64,000 nucleotides of DNA from Cryobacterium aureum. GTDB lineage: Bacteria; Actinomycetota; Actinomycetes; Actinomycetales; Microbacteriaceae. The DNA is taken from the NCBI RefSeq assembly GCF_002954245.1, contig NZ_PPTG01000048.1, positions 1-64,000 on the forward strand, in the 5' to 3' direction. Numbering within the stretch: position 1 is the stretch's first letter; each line of letters opens with the position of its first letter. Both the position numbers and the translations under genes were made by a program. The notes under the pieces are model-generated. The model was not told the origin of the DNA. It worked only from the letters and a program-made list of their open reading frames with translations, and did not search any database. This document shows, piece by piece, positions 35,567 to 43,507 of the stretch.

Positions 35567-36622
35567 TTACTCCGTTCCGAGTCCGGCGGCCGAAATGGGC
35601 GCGCCTGGCGCTGCGGCGAGAATGCCATTCAGCTGGGTCAGGTCAAATAAACCATTGAGGTCGCCGTTTTTGGCGGTGCCAGAGGCGACCGCTTTCTGCA
35701 GCGAGACCGGAAAAGTGTCGGCCAGGGGGTCATTGGTGAAGTGCAGGCCACCCAGGGCACGCTCGATGACCGCGTCAGCGAGCGGCTTGCCGGTATCGGC
35801 GGCGAGTTTCTTGTTGATCACGGCTGCCGCCTCGGTGGGATGCTCATTCAGCCAGGCAATGGATGCCGTGTGGCCCTCCAGCAGGGCCCGCACGGTTTCC
35901 GGGTGGTCGCGGTTGAAATCGGCGCCGACGAGCAGCACGGTCGTGGGAAACTCACCGTTCGGCCACAGGTCAGCCTCTTCGACGAGCACGTGCGCATCCG
36001 CTTCGAGCACCAGACGGGACACCCACGGTTCTGGCAGCCAGGCGCCATCGATTTGCCCGCTCTGAAGCAGGGTGAGCGCACGGGCGTTGTCGGTCGGCGC
36101 GACCGTCACATCGCCGCCACCGGTCGTGCTGGTTTCGTAACCCTCATCTGCGAGCCAGGAACGCAGGGCGACGTCCTGGGTGTTACCGAGCTGAGGGGAC
36201 GCAAGCGTCGTGCCCGCAAGATCGGCGGGGGAGTCGATACCGTCGCGCACGACGAGGGCGGCGCCGCCGATAGTCGCGCCCGCCACAATGACCGCACTCT
36301 GCCCGGCGCTCTGCACGAACGTGTTCACGGCCGGGCTCGGACCCACATAGGCGGCATCGATCGCGCCGGCGCTGAGCGCCTCGATTGCGGCCGGACCCGC
36401 TCCGAAAGCCAGGGCGTTCAGGGTCGTCTCGCCGAGGGCATCGGCGAAGAATCCCTGCTCGAGGCCGACCAGGGCCGGGGCGTGGGTGAGATTGTCGAAA
36501 TAGCCGAGACGTAGTTCTTCGGCCGGTCCGGTCGCGCTTCCGGCGGAGGCCGCGCCGGAGCATCCGCTCAGCAGCAGCGTCGCCGCCAGGGCAGCGCCGA
36601 TGGCGGCGATTGGCGCGCGCAT
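35567..36622 (-). CDS. ABC substrate-binding lipoprotein (SsuA/NrtA-like)
   Basis: A 351-residue secreted lipoprotein: signal peptide with lipobox LLSGC, then a periplasmic-binding fold opening LRLGYFDNLTHAPALVGLEQGFF, as in nitrate/sulfonate/taurine binding proteins. Further motifs are GSPAVNTFVQSAG-like GPSPAVN and DGAWLPEPWVSRLV. Its ATG overlaps the cysD stop (TGATG) and it sits between cysD and cysN. The ATPase and permease are downstream of cysN, so the transporter genes are interleaved with the sulfurylase genes. Ligand inferred: sulfate or a sulfonate. Confidence 0.9.
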   Translation of the reverse strand: MRAPIAAIGAALAATLLLSGCSGAASAGSATGPAEELRLGYFDNLTHAPALVGLEQGFFADALGETTLNALAFGAGPAAIEALSAGAIDAAYVGPSPAVNTFVQSAGQSAVIVAGATIGGAALVVRDGIDSPADLAGTTLASPQLGNTQDVALRSWLADEGYETSTTGGGDVTVAPTDNARALTLLQSGQIDGAWLPEPWVSRLVLEADAHVLVEEADLWPNGEFPTTVLLVGADFNRDHPETVRALLEGHTASIAWLNEHPTEAAAVINKKLAADTGKPLADAVIERALGGLHFTNDPLADTFPVSLQKAVASGTAKNGDLNGLFDLTQLNGILAAAPGAPISAAGLGTE

Positions 36623-37530
36623 CAGAAGTAGCCTTCCTTCTTGCGGTCTTCCATGGCGGCTTCGGAGATGCGGTCGTCGGCGCGGGTTGCGCCTCTCTCG
36701 GTGATGGTGGATACGCCCACCTCGCGCACGACATCGGCGACGGATGCCGCATTCGAGTCGACCGCGCCGGTGCAGCTCATATCGCCCACCGTGCGGTAGC
36801 GCACCGTGCGAAGTTCGACGGTTTCATCGGCCCTGGCCGGGCTGACCGGGCTGATCGCACGCCACATGTTGTCGCGGCGGTAGACCTCGCGTTCGTGGGC
36901 GTAATAGAGCGGGGGCAGCTCGATGTTTTCGCGTTCGATGTAGCGCCAGACGTTGAGTTCGGTCCAGTTGCTGATCGGGAAGGCACGCACGTGCTGGCCC
37001 ACGGTGTGGCGGCCGTTGTACAGGTTCCACAGCTCTGGACGCTGGTTGCGCGGGTCCCACTGGCCGAATTCGTCACGTAGCGAAAGGATGCGTTCCTTGG
37101 CGCGGGCTTTATCTTCGTCGCGGCGGGCACCGCCGAAGACGGCATCGTGCCGGCCGGCCGCGATCGCGTCGAGCAGCGGAAGGGTCTGCAACGGGTTGCG
37201 GGTGCCGTCGGCGCGTTCGGCCAGGCGGCCGTCATCGATGTAGTCCTGAACCTGGGCAACCACGAGGCGCACGCCGTGGGCGGCCACGGTCTTGTCGCGA
37301 AATTCGAGCACCTCTGGAAAGTTGTGACCGGTGTCGACGTGCAGCAGCTCGATGGGAATCTTGCCCGGCCAGAAGGCCTTGGCGGCGAGGTGCAGCACGA
37401 CGACGGAATCCTTGCCGCCGCTGAACAGCAGTACGGGGCGTTCGAATTCGGCGACGACCTCGCGAATAATGTGGATCGCTTCGCTCTCGAGCACGTCGAG
37501 TTCGGAGAGGCGGTGGGTTGCGAAGTTCAT
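36622..37530 (-). CDS. cysD: sulfate adenylyltransferase subunit 2
   Basis: The catalytic ATP sulfurylase subunit, 302 residues. The ATP pyrophosphatase PP-loop is LLFSGGKDSVVVLHLA near residue 34, followed by LLHVDTGHNFPEV, FGGARRDEDKARAKER and FPISNWTELNVWRYI. The C-terminal RYRTVGDMSCTGAVDS and EDRKKEGYF end are characteristic. The ATG overlaps the cysH stop by ATGA. Confidence 0.96.
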   Translation of the reverse strand: MNFATHRLSELDVLESEAIHIIREVVAEFERPVLLFSGGKDSVVVLHLAAKAFWPGKIPIELLHVDTGHNFPEVLEFRDKTVAAHGVRLVVAQVQDYIDDGRLAERADGTRNPLQTLPLLDAIAAGRHDAVFGGARRDEDKARAKERILSLRDEFGQWDPRNQRPELWNLYNGRHTVGQHVRAFPISNWTELNVWRYIERENIELPPLYYAHEREVYRRDNMWRAISPVSPARADETVELRTVRYRTVGDMSCTGAVDSNAASVADVVREVGVSTITERGATRADDRISEAAMEDRKKEGYF

Positions 37531-38330
37531 AGGTGGAGCCCGCATTCTGTCTTCTCGAGGGTGGCCCAGCGGCCGGAACGGGGATCGGCGCCCGCCGCGA
37601 CGGGCGCGGTGCAGGGGGCACAACCGATGGAGGGATAGCCCTGGGAGAGCAGCACGTTCACCGGAACGTGATGTTCGGTGGCGTAGTCCATGAGTTCGTC
37701 GTAGCTCCAGGCGGCGACCGGGTTCACTTTCACCAGGCCGTTGCGTTCGTCCCAGGTGACCAGCGGCGTGTTGGCGCGGGTGGGAGCTTCGTCGCGGCGC
37801 ACCCCGGTGAACCAGAGTTCGTAGCCGCCGAGGGAACGTTGCAGGGGTTCGACCTTGCGCATCGCGCAGCAGGCGTTTGGATCGCGGGCAAACAGTTCGG
37901 TGCCGTGCTGGGCGTCCTGCTCGGGCACGGTGGTGAGGGGCAGCACGTCGACGACGGTGACCGGCAGAGCGGCGGCGACGGCGTCTCGGGTCTCATAGGT
38001 TTCGGCAAAGTGGTAGCCGGTGTCCAAAAACAGCACGTCGACGCCGGGCAGCTGCCGCGACACGATCTCGGGCAGCACCGCGTCGGCCATCGAGCAGGCG
38101 ACGGCAACGGATCCGGCGCCGAAATTGCGGGCAACCCAGGCGACGACCTCGGCCGCGGTCGCCTCACGGCCGTTGGCAGCTGCGGCCAGTTCGGCTGAGC
38201 CTCGTTCGGCGAGGGCCTGCAGCTCGGCGGCTGGCCGGCGCGGCGGCAGGTCACGGGCAGCGGATGCCGCGGTACTGGCTTTAGCGGCACTGGCTTTAAG
38301 CGTGCGCGCATTCAGATTGATGGCGCTCAC
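37527..38330 (-). CDS. cysH: adenylylsulfate (APS) reductase, assimilatory
   Basis: CysH reduces APS to sulfite. The 267-residue protein has VACSMADAVLPEIV, LDTGYHFAETYETRD, two cysteine pairs for a [4Fe-4S] cluster (NACCAMRKVEPL and GCAPCTAPV) and the C-terminal catalytic ECGLH. The cluster cysteines mark an APS rather than PAPS enzyme, consistent with the lack of cysC. The N-terminal 35 residues are Ala-rich and of low complexity. GTG start overlapping the sir stop (GTGA). Confidence 0.95.
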   Translation of the reverse strand: MSAINLNARTLKASAAKASTAASAARDLPPRRPAAELQALAERGSAELAAAANGREATAAEVVAWVARNFGAGSVAVACSMADAVLPEIVSRQLPGVDVLFLDTGYHFAETYETRDAVAAALPVTVVDVLPLTTVPEQDAQHGTELFARDPNACCAMRKVEPLQRSLGGYELWFTGVRRDEAPTRANTPLVTWDERNGLVKVNPVAAWSYDELMDYATEHHVPVNVLLSQGYPSIGCAPCTAPVAAGADPRSGRWATLEKTECGLHL

Positions 38331-40081
38331 TTGAGGTCCTCCTCATCGGCGCGGTGTGCCCACTCGGCAAAGGTTTCGTTGTCGGTGCGGGCGGCCAAAA
38401 ACCGCAGCACAAGTCGTTCAACATAGTCGACGAGATTCTCGGCGGTCACCTTGAGGCCGCGCACGGTGCGGCCGAGGCCGGCTTCTTCGCGATCGACCGA
38501 GGCCAGGCCGCCACCCAGGTGCACCTGGAAACCGGGGGTGGAACCGCCGTTGCCATCCGGCAGCAGCTGGCCCTTCAGCCCGATATCCGCCGCCTGGATG
38601 CGGGCGCAGGAGTTGGGGCATCCGTTGACGTGCAGGGTGATCGGGTGCGGGGCATCGATGTTGGCGAGGCGTTTTTCGAGCTCGAGGATTGCATCCGTTG
38701 CCGTCTGCTTGGTTTCGACGATGGCGAGCTTGCAGAATTCGATGCCGGTGCAGGCGACGGTGGAGCGGCGGAACAGGCTCGGGCGGGCCGAAAGCCCGAT
38801 CTCGTCGAGGGCCGCGATGAGGGGCTCCACGTGCTCTTCCGCCACGTCGAGCACCACGATTTTCTGGTGCGGGGTCGTGCGCAGCCGGGTCGAGCCGTGG
38901 GCTTCGAGCAGGTCGGCGAGCTTCACGAGGGTCTGGCCGGAGACTCGCCCGACGAAGGGGGCCACGCCGATGTAGAACCGGCCGTCCTTCTGCTTGTGCA
39001 CTCCGATGTGGTCGCCCTGCGTCTTCGGGCGCGGTGCGGCGGGCCCGTCGGGCAGGGGATATCCGAGATATTCGTCTTCGAGAATACGACGGAATTTCTC
39101 GGTACCCCATTCGGCAAGCAGAAACTTGAGACGGGCTTTGCCGCGCAGGCGACGGTAACCGTAGTCGCGAAAGATCGAGGTGACGCCGCGCCAGACCTCG
39201 GACACTCGGTCTTCGGCCACAAAAGCGCCGAGCCGTTCGGCGAAGCGCGGAGTGGTGCTGAGGGCGCCGCCCACCCACAGGTCATAGCCGATGCCGAGTT
39301 CGGGGTGCTCGACCGCCACGAGACCGATGTCGTTGATCTCGTGCACGACGTCCTGGCTGGGGTGGCCGGTAATGGCCGTCTTGAACTTACGCGGCAGGTT
39401 CGCGAATTCGTCAGTGCCGAGATATTTACGTGCGATCTCCTGGATAGCCTCGGTCGGGTCGATGAGCTCGTCGGCGGCGATGCCGGCTACGGGGGAGCCG
39501 AGGAAGACGCGGGGTACGTCGCCGCAGGCCTGAGTGGTTTCAAGCCCGACGGATTCGAGGCGACGCCAGATCTCCGGCATGTCCTCGATCTGGATCCAGT
39601 GCAGCTGCACGTTCTGCCGGTCGGTGATGTCGGCGGTGTCGCGGCCGAAGTCGCGGGAGACCTCACCGATCACCCTGGCCTGTTCGGTGGTGAGCTGGCC
39701 ACCGTCGATGCGCACCCGCAGCATGAAGTAGCGGTCCTCGAGTTCTTCCGGTTCGAGGGTAGCGGTCCTGCCGCCGTCGATTCCGGGCTTACGCTGCGTG
39801 TAGAGGCCCCACCAGCGAAAACGGCCGTGCAGGTCGGTGCCGTCGATCGAATCGAAACCCTGTTTGGAGTAGATCTGCTCGATGCGGCCACGGACGGCGA
39901 TGCCGTTGTCGACCTGCTTCCACACCTCGTTGCCGTTGAGCGGTTCGGTTCCGTCGATCTTCCACTGGCCGTTCGGGCGCGTTGACGGGCGCGGCGGACG
40001 GGCTGCCGGCAGCTTGGTCGCAACCGGTGCGCTGCTCGGTCCGGTTGCAGTGGTGTGCACAGTCTCGGTTTCGTTCGGCAC
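38327..40081 (-). CDS. sir: ferredoxin-dependent sulfite reductase (siroheme)
   Basis: A NirA/SirA-type siroheme [4Fe-4S] reductase of 584 residues taking sulfite to sulfide. Duplicated ferrodoxin-like domains are visible. Cluster cysteines are in CTGIEFCKLAIVETK and NGCPNSCARIQAADIG. Tyr in WWGLYTQRKPG and Cys in TTQACGDVPR match the pair cross-linked in the mycobacterial enzyme. GTG 40081 is chosen because GAGGGAG precedes it; an in-frame GTG at 40138 lies upstream of the predicted transcription start. First gene of the nine-gene operon. A nitrite reductase role is unlikely here given context and a separate nirBD. Confidence 0.94.
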   Translation of the reverse strand: MPNETETVHTTATGPSSAPVATKLPAARPPRPSTRPNGQWKIDGTEPLNGNEVWKQVDNGIAVRGRIEQIYSKQGFDSIDGTDLHGRFRWWGLYTQRKPGIDGGRTATLEPEELEDRYFMLRVRIDGGQLTTEQARVIGEVSRDFGRDTADITDRQNVQLHWIQIEDMPEIWRRLESVGLETTQACGDVPRVFLGSPVAGIAADELIDPTEAIQEIARKYLGTDEFANLPRKFKTAITGHPSQDVVHEINDIGLVAVEHPELGIGYDLWVGGALSTTPRFAERLGAFVAEDRVSEVWRGVTSIFRDYGYRRLRGKARLKFLLAEWGTEKFRRILEDEYLGYPLPDGPAAPRPKTQGDHIGVHKQKDGRFYIGVAPFVGRVSGQTLVKLADLLEAHGSTRLRTTPHQKIVVLDVAEEHVEPLIAALDEIGLSARPSLFRRSTVACTGIEFCKLAIVETKQTATDAILELEKRLANIDAPHPITLHVNGCPNSCARIQAADIGLKGQLLPDGNGGSTPGFQVHLGGGLASVDREEAGLGRTVRGLKVTAENLVDYVERLVLRFLAARTDNETFAEWAHRADEEDLK

Positions 40082-40140
40082 GTCGGCTCCCTCTGTTTGC
40101 GGCGCCGCCCCGGGTTTCACGAACCGAAGCGACGACACTC

Positions 40141-40146
40141 ACGCTA
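40141..40146 (-). promoter_or_regulatory. -10 box of the sulfur operon
   Basis: Minus-strand TAGCGT. The predicted start near 40134 leaves a leader of about 50 nt with GAGGGAG before GTG 40081. The -35 position is GCACCC-like, far from consensus, which fits an activator-dependent promoter. Confidence 0.4.
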
Positions 40147-40178
40147 CTGCGCAGCACCATGACGGGTGCAGTGCGGAG

Positions 40179-40218
40179 GTCATGTGCTGTCACACACTGT
40201 CATGCGGCGTCACAGAGG
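40179..40218 (-). promoter_or_regulatory. 10-bp-phased GTCA array upstream of sir
   Basis: GTCA (TGAC on the coding strand of the operon) occurs at 40179, 40189, 40199 and 40209, exactly 10 bp apart, alternating GTCAT and GTCAC. The 20-bp unit is therefore duplicated. It would lie about 45 to 85 bp upstream of the inferred transcription start, where activators bind. The regulator is unknown. Confidence 0.6.
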
Positions 40219-40382
40219 TTGCGTCGGCACTTTCGTTGGTTCGCGATCACCAAATAGATCGGCCGACGGGTCGCTCGCGCAGACCGGCGCTGGGCATCCG
40301 CTGAGTCAGCGCCGGCCGCGGTCGAGGCATGAGTGATGGCGGCCGGCGCCGCTCTCCGCGCGCAAGGCGGCGACACCCCCCG

Positions 40383-40388
40383 TAGGCT
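40383..40388 (+). promoter_or_regulatory. -10 box of a leaderless ftsY transcript
   Basis: TAGGCT 6 nt (AGGGAC) before ATG 40395. The AGGGA between them is too close to the ATG to act as a normal ribosome binding site. Confidence 0.5.
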
Positions 40389-40394
40389 AGGGAC

Positions 40395-41270
40395 ATGGCT
40401 GAACGCACCCCCTGGTCCCTCTCCGGCGCACTGCGCGGAATGTTCGCGAAGAAGACCATCGACGCCGACACCTGGGACGACCTCGAGGACGCCCTGCTGC
40501 AGGCGGATTTTGGCCCGAATGTCACCGAAGCGGTCATCGCCGACCTGCGCGCCAAGGTGGCCAAATACAACACGACCGACCCCGCCGACCTGCAGCGGAT
40601 GCTCCGCGAAGGCATCGAAGAGCGGCTATCCGTACTCGACTCCACCCTCACACTGTCCGAGCGACCCGCGGTCGTGCTCGTCGTCGGCGTCAATGGCGTC
40701 GGAAAGACCACGACGATCGGCAAGTTCGCGAAGTTTCTCAATACTTACGGGCGTAGCGTCGTGATCGGCGCGGCCGACACATTCCGGGCCGGGGCGGTGG
40801 AACAACTGTCGACCTGGGCCGAACGCGCAGGGGCGCAAATCGTGAAGCCGCAAATGACCGGCCAGGATCCGGCATCTGTCGCCTTTCAAACGGTCGAGAA
40901 GGCGAAGAACGAGGGCATCGAGATCGTGCTCATCGACACCGCCGGGCGGCTGCAGACCAAGGGTGGCCTGATGGACGAGCTCACCAAGATTCGCCGGGTC
41001 GTCGAGAAGCAGGGGCCGATCGCCGAGGTGCTGCTCGTACTCGACGCCACGACCGGCCAGAACGGGCTCGCCCAGGCCGAAGCGTTCATCGAACACGCCG
41101 GGGTGACCGGCCTGGTGCTGACCAAGCTCGACGGTTCGGCGCGCGGCGGTTTCGTGCTGGCCGTGCAGGAGAAGACCGGCATTCCGATCAAACTGGTCGG
41201 GCAGGGTGAGGGTATCAACGACCTCACCGGTTTCACCCCGCACGTATTCGCGCAGAAACTCGTCGGCTGA
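40395..41270 (+). CDS. ftsY: signal recognition particle receptor FtsY
   Basis: The SRP receptor GTPase, 291 residues, acting at the membrane in co-translational targeting with Ffh (encoded 3.8 kb downstream). N domain residues 1-85; G1 GVNGVGKTTTIGKFAKFL, G2 DTFRAGAVEQL, G3 DTAGRLQTKGGLMDEL and TKLDGSARGG. It lacks the long acidic A domain of enterobacteria, as is common in Gram-positives. Confidence 0.96.
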   Translation: MAERTPWSLSGALRGMFAKKTIDADTWDDLEDALLQADFGPNVTEAVIADLRAKVAKYNTTDPADLQRMLREGIEERLSVLDSTLTLSERPAVVLVVGVNGVGKTTTIGKFAKFLNTYGRSVVIGAADTFRAGAVEQLSTWAERAGAQIVKPQMTGQDPASVAFQTVEKAKNEGIEIVLIDTAGRLQTKGGLMDELTKIRRVVEKQGPIAEVLLVLDATTGQNGLAQAEAFIEHAGVTGLVLTKLDGSARGGFVLAVQEKTGIPIKLVGQGEGINDLTGFTPHVFAQKLVG

Positions 41271-41292
41271 TGAAGAATTTTAGAGGAGCACT

Positions 41293-41796
41293 ATGAGCAT
41301 CGAACACGATTTCTTCGGAATTCTCGGCGACGAAGACGAGGGCGAGGTCTACTGGTCGGATTCGGCCGAGCTCGGCGACCAGAGCGTCGAGATCGATCTC
41401 AGCTCGCCCGATGAAGATTCGGTGACCGCCGAGGCGCTCGACATCGCTGCGGCCATGATCGGCTCGATGGAGGATTTGGACTCGCAGGTGAGGGAGTCGC
41501 TCGTGGCCGACCTGTCGGCCGAGGTGTCGGTGACGAGCCAGTACATCGCCGAGCAGCTTGAAGAGATGGACCAGGAGGCGATCGAGAACGCTATCATCTG
41601 GGATTCCGGCGACCAGCAGATCGACTTTCTGCGCTCGCTGCGCCTGCAGCGCATCGGCTTTCACCCGCATCACGCCGGTAACGAGGCGCACTTCGCCGTG
41701 CTCGAATATGCCATCAGCCCCGACGATACCGACGGCCTGCTGGTCGTGACGATCGACGTGCACGGCGACACGGTCCTAGTGGCCCTAGACAGCTAA
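41293..41796 (+). CDS. DUF2004 domain protein
   Basis: A 167-residue acidic, cytosolic protein with a DUF2004-like start (MSIEHDFFGILGDEDEGEVYWSDS). No catalytic motif is visible; function unknown. GAGGAG precedes the ATG. It lies 22 nt after ftsY and may be co-transcribed. A double-hairpin repeat begins within 3 nt of its stop and may terminate the transcript. Confidence 0.8.
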   Translation: MSIEHDFFGILGDEDEGEVYWSDSAELGDQSVEIDLSSPDEDSVTAEALDIAAAMIGSMEDLDSQVRESLVADLSAEVSVTSQYIAEQLEEMDQEAIENAIIWDSGDQQIDFLRSLRLQRIGFHPHHAGNEAHFAVLEYAISPDDTDGLLVVTIDVHGDTVLVALDS

Positions 41797-41798
41797 TT

Positions 41799-41867
41799 GG
41801 ACGGGGCCCGGGCCCCGTCCCCGGGCCCAGCTTATAAACTGGGCCCGTGGTCATAAGGTGGGCCGGG
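41799..41867. repeat. double-hairpin intergenic repeat, copy 1
   Basis: A 22-bp perfect palindrome (41799-41820, GGACGGGGC arms) is followed by a second hairpin, CGGGCCCAG (41822-41830) / CTGGGCCCG (41839-41847), and a conserved tail TCATAAGGTGGGCC. Two further copies lie after ffh. It sits between the convergent DUF2004 and MFS genes and could serve as a terminator for both. Orientation is arbitrary. Confidence 0.8.
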
Positions 41868-41891
41868 AGCGTGCGCGGGAAGCGTGCCCGG

Positions 41892-43436
41892 CTACCCCGG
41901 GTGCACCGCAGCCCCCGCGCCGAGCAGGTCTTGCTTGCGCGGGCGTACCAGGAAGAATGCAATGGGCGCCGCCGCGAAGATGATGATGGCCGCCCACAGA
42001 AAAGCGGACTGGTAGCCGCTGACGAGCGCGCCGAACTGTGCGGCCTGTGAAGGTACCTTTCCGACCAGATATGAACTTACGGCGGCTGTATAGAGCGCGG
42101 TGAACAACGCGGTTCCGAGTGATCCGCCGATCTGCTGCATGGCCGTCACCGCAGCGCTCGCCGCGCCGGCGTCATGCTCGGCGATGCCCGACAGGGCCAC
42201 GTTTTGCAGTGGCACGAAGATCAGGGCGAGACCCGTTCCGAGCAGAATCAGCCCCGGAAGCACCTCGAAGGCATAGTTTCCGCCCACCGTGATCTGAGTC
42301 AGCCAGAGCAGGCCGGCTGCGCCGACGACCGGTCCGACGGTCATCGGAATGCGCACGCCGGTACGCGCCAGAAACTTCGACAGTACACCCGCACCGATCA
42401 TGATCGTCGCGGTCATCGGCAGTGAGGCGAGGCCGGACTGAATCGGCGTGTAGCCCAACACGATCTGAAAGTAGAGCGTGAGAAACAGCAGCCCGCCGAG
42501 CAGGGCAGCGCCGGAAAGCAAAGCGGTCAGAAAGGCCCCGCCGCGCACCTTGTTGACGATAATGCGTAACGGCAACAGCGGATGATTGGACCGACTCTCC
42601 ACAAACACGAACAGTGTCAGCAGCACCAGTCCGAGTGGGAGACAGATGAGCACGGGCCAGCTGGCCCAGCCATTTTCGGCCTGGGCGAAGCCGAAGACCA
42701 GGGATCCGAGTCCGAACGCCACGAGAATAGCCCCCGGCACGTCGTACCGAGTGTTGCCGTTTGCCTTACTTTCCCGGATCACCGGAAGGGCAGCCGCAAT
42801 GGCGACGACGGCGATCGGCACGTTCACGTAGAGGCACCAGCGCCAGCTCGCGTATTCGGTCAGCACCCCGCCGAGAATGAGGCCGACGGCCGCGCCGCCG
42901 CCGGCGATTGCTCCGTAGACAGCGAAAGCCTTGATCCGGTCCTTGCCGCCGGGAAAGTTCACGGTGAGTAGGGCCAGCGAAGCCGGAGCGAGCAAAGCGG
43001 CGAACAACCCTTGCAGTCCACGGGCAGCCAGGAGTTCCCAGGTGCTCTGCGCGGCGCCACCAAGGGCTGACGCGATGGCGAACCCGGCCATCCCCACGAT
43101 GAAGGAGCGCTCACGCCCCCAGAAGTCAGCGATGCGCCCGCCGAGCAGCAGCAGCGCCCCGAACACGAGCGAGTAGAGGGTGACGACCCAGGTGCGGTCG
43201 CCGTCGCTCATGCCGAGCGCGATCTGCGCCTGCGGAAGCGCGATATTCACAATGGTCCCGTCGAGCACGACGGTGAGCTGGGCGAGCGCGACAATGGCGA
43301 GCAGCCACCAGCGGCGCGGGTTGGCCGCGTCCTTCAGCGAAGCGGATGCCGCGCCCGCGGACGAGGGCGGCGTGGCCTGGAGTTCAATCGTGTTGACTGA
43401 TTCGGGCGGAACGGTACTGCGAGGCTGGGTCGACAT
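41892..43436 (-). CDS. MFS drug exporter, DHA2 family (14 helices)
   Basis: A 514-residue transporter of the EmrB/QacA class with about 14 membrane stretches. Motif D1 LDGTIVNIALPQAQ is in helix 1, motif A GGRIADFWGRER in loop 2-3 and motif C-like GGGAAVGLILGGVL in helix 5. Proton-driven efflux of a toxic compound is inferred. It is divergent from a TetR regulator across a perfect 18-bp palindrome, so induction by its substrate is likely. TAAGGT lies 7 nt before its ATG. Confidence 0.92.
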   Translation of the reverse strand: MSTQPRSTVPPESVNTIELQATPPSSAGAASASLKDAANPRRWWLLAIVALAQLTVVLDGTIVNIALPQAQIALGMSDGDRTWVVTLYSLVFGALLLLGGRIADFWGRERSFIVGMAGFAIASALGGAAQSTWELLAARGLQGLFAALLAPASLALLTVNFPGGKDRIKAFAVYGAIAGGGAAVGLILGGVLTEYASWRWCLYVNVPIAVVAIAAALPVIRESKANGNTRYDVPGAILVAFGLGSLVFGFAQAENGWASWPVLICLPLGLVLLTLFVFVESRSNHPLLPLRIIVNKVRGGAFLTALLSGAALLGGLLFLTLYFQIVLGYTPIQSGLASLPMTATIMIGAGVLSKFLARTGVRIPMTVGPVVGAAGLLWLTQITVGGNYAFEVLPGLILLGTGLALIFVPLQNVALSGIAEHDAGAASAAVTAMQQIGGSLGTALFTALYTAAVSSYLVGKVPSQAAQFGALVSGYQSAFLWAAIIIFAAAPIAFFLVRPRKQDLLGAGAAVHPG

Positions 43437-43443
43437 AGCTGCA

Positions 43444-43449
43444 ACCTTA
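43444..43449 (-). promoter_or_regulatory. -10 box of a leaderless MFS exporter transcript
   Basis: Minus-strand TAAGGT 7 nt before the exporter ATG at 43436, and 12 bp from the TetR operator. Confidence 0.45.
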
Positions 43450-43460
43450 TCGGCAAAACC

Positions 43461-43478
43461 AAACGAACTAGTTCGTTT
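43461..43478. promoter_or_regulatory. TetR-type operator, perfect 18-bp palindrome
   Basis: AAACGAACTAGTTCGTTT reads the same on both strands and lies between the divergent exporter and regulator genes. It contains TTCGTT (43472-43477), which is 17 bp upstream of TATAGT and so doubles as the -35 of tetR. Binding would block both promoters. Confidence 0.75.
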
Positions 43479-43494
43479 TACGTGAATTGTTGGC

Positions 43495-43500
43495 TATAGT
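43495..43500 (+). promoter_or_regulatory. -10 box of a leaderless tetR transcript
   Basis: TATAGT 7 nt before ATG 43508, with TTCGTT 17 bp upstream inside the operator palindrome. The best-formed promoter in the window. Confidence 0.65.
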
Positions 43501-43507
43501 TAGGGGT

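Noticed and set aside
38354..39985. 543-codon plus-strand frame opposite sir
   Set aside because: Antisense shadow of the sulfite reductase gene with no recognisable motif.
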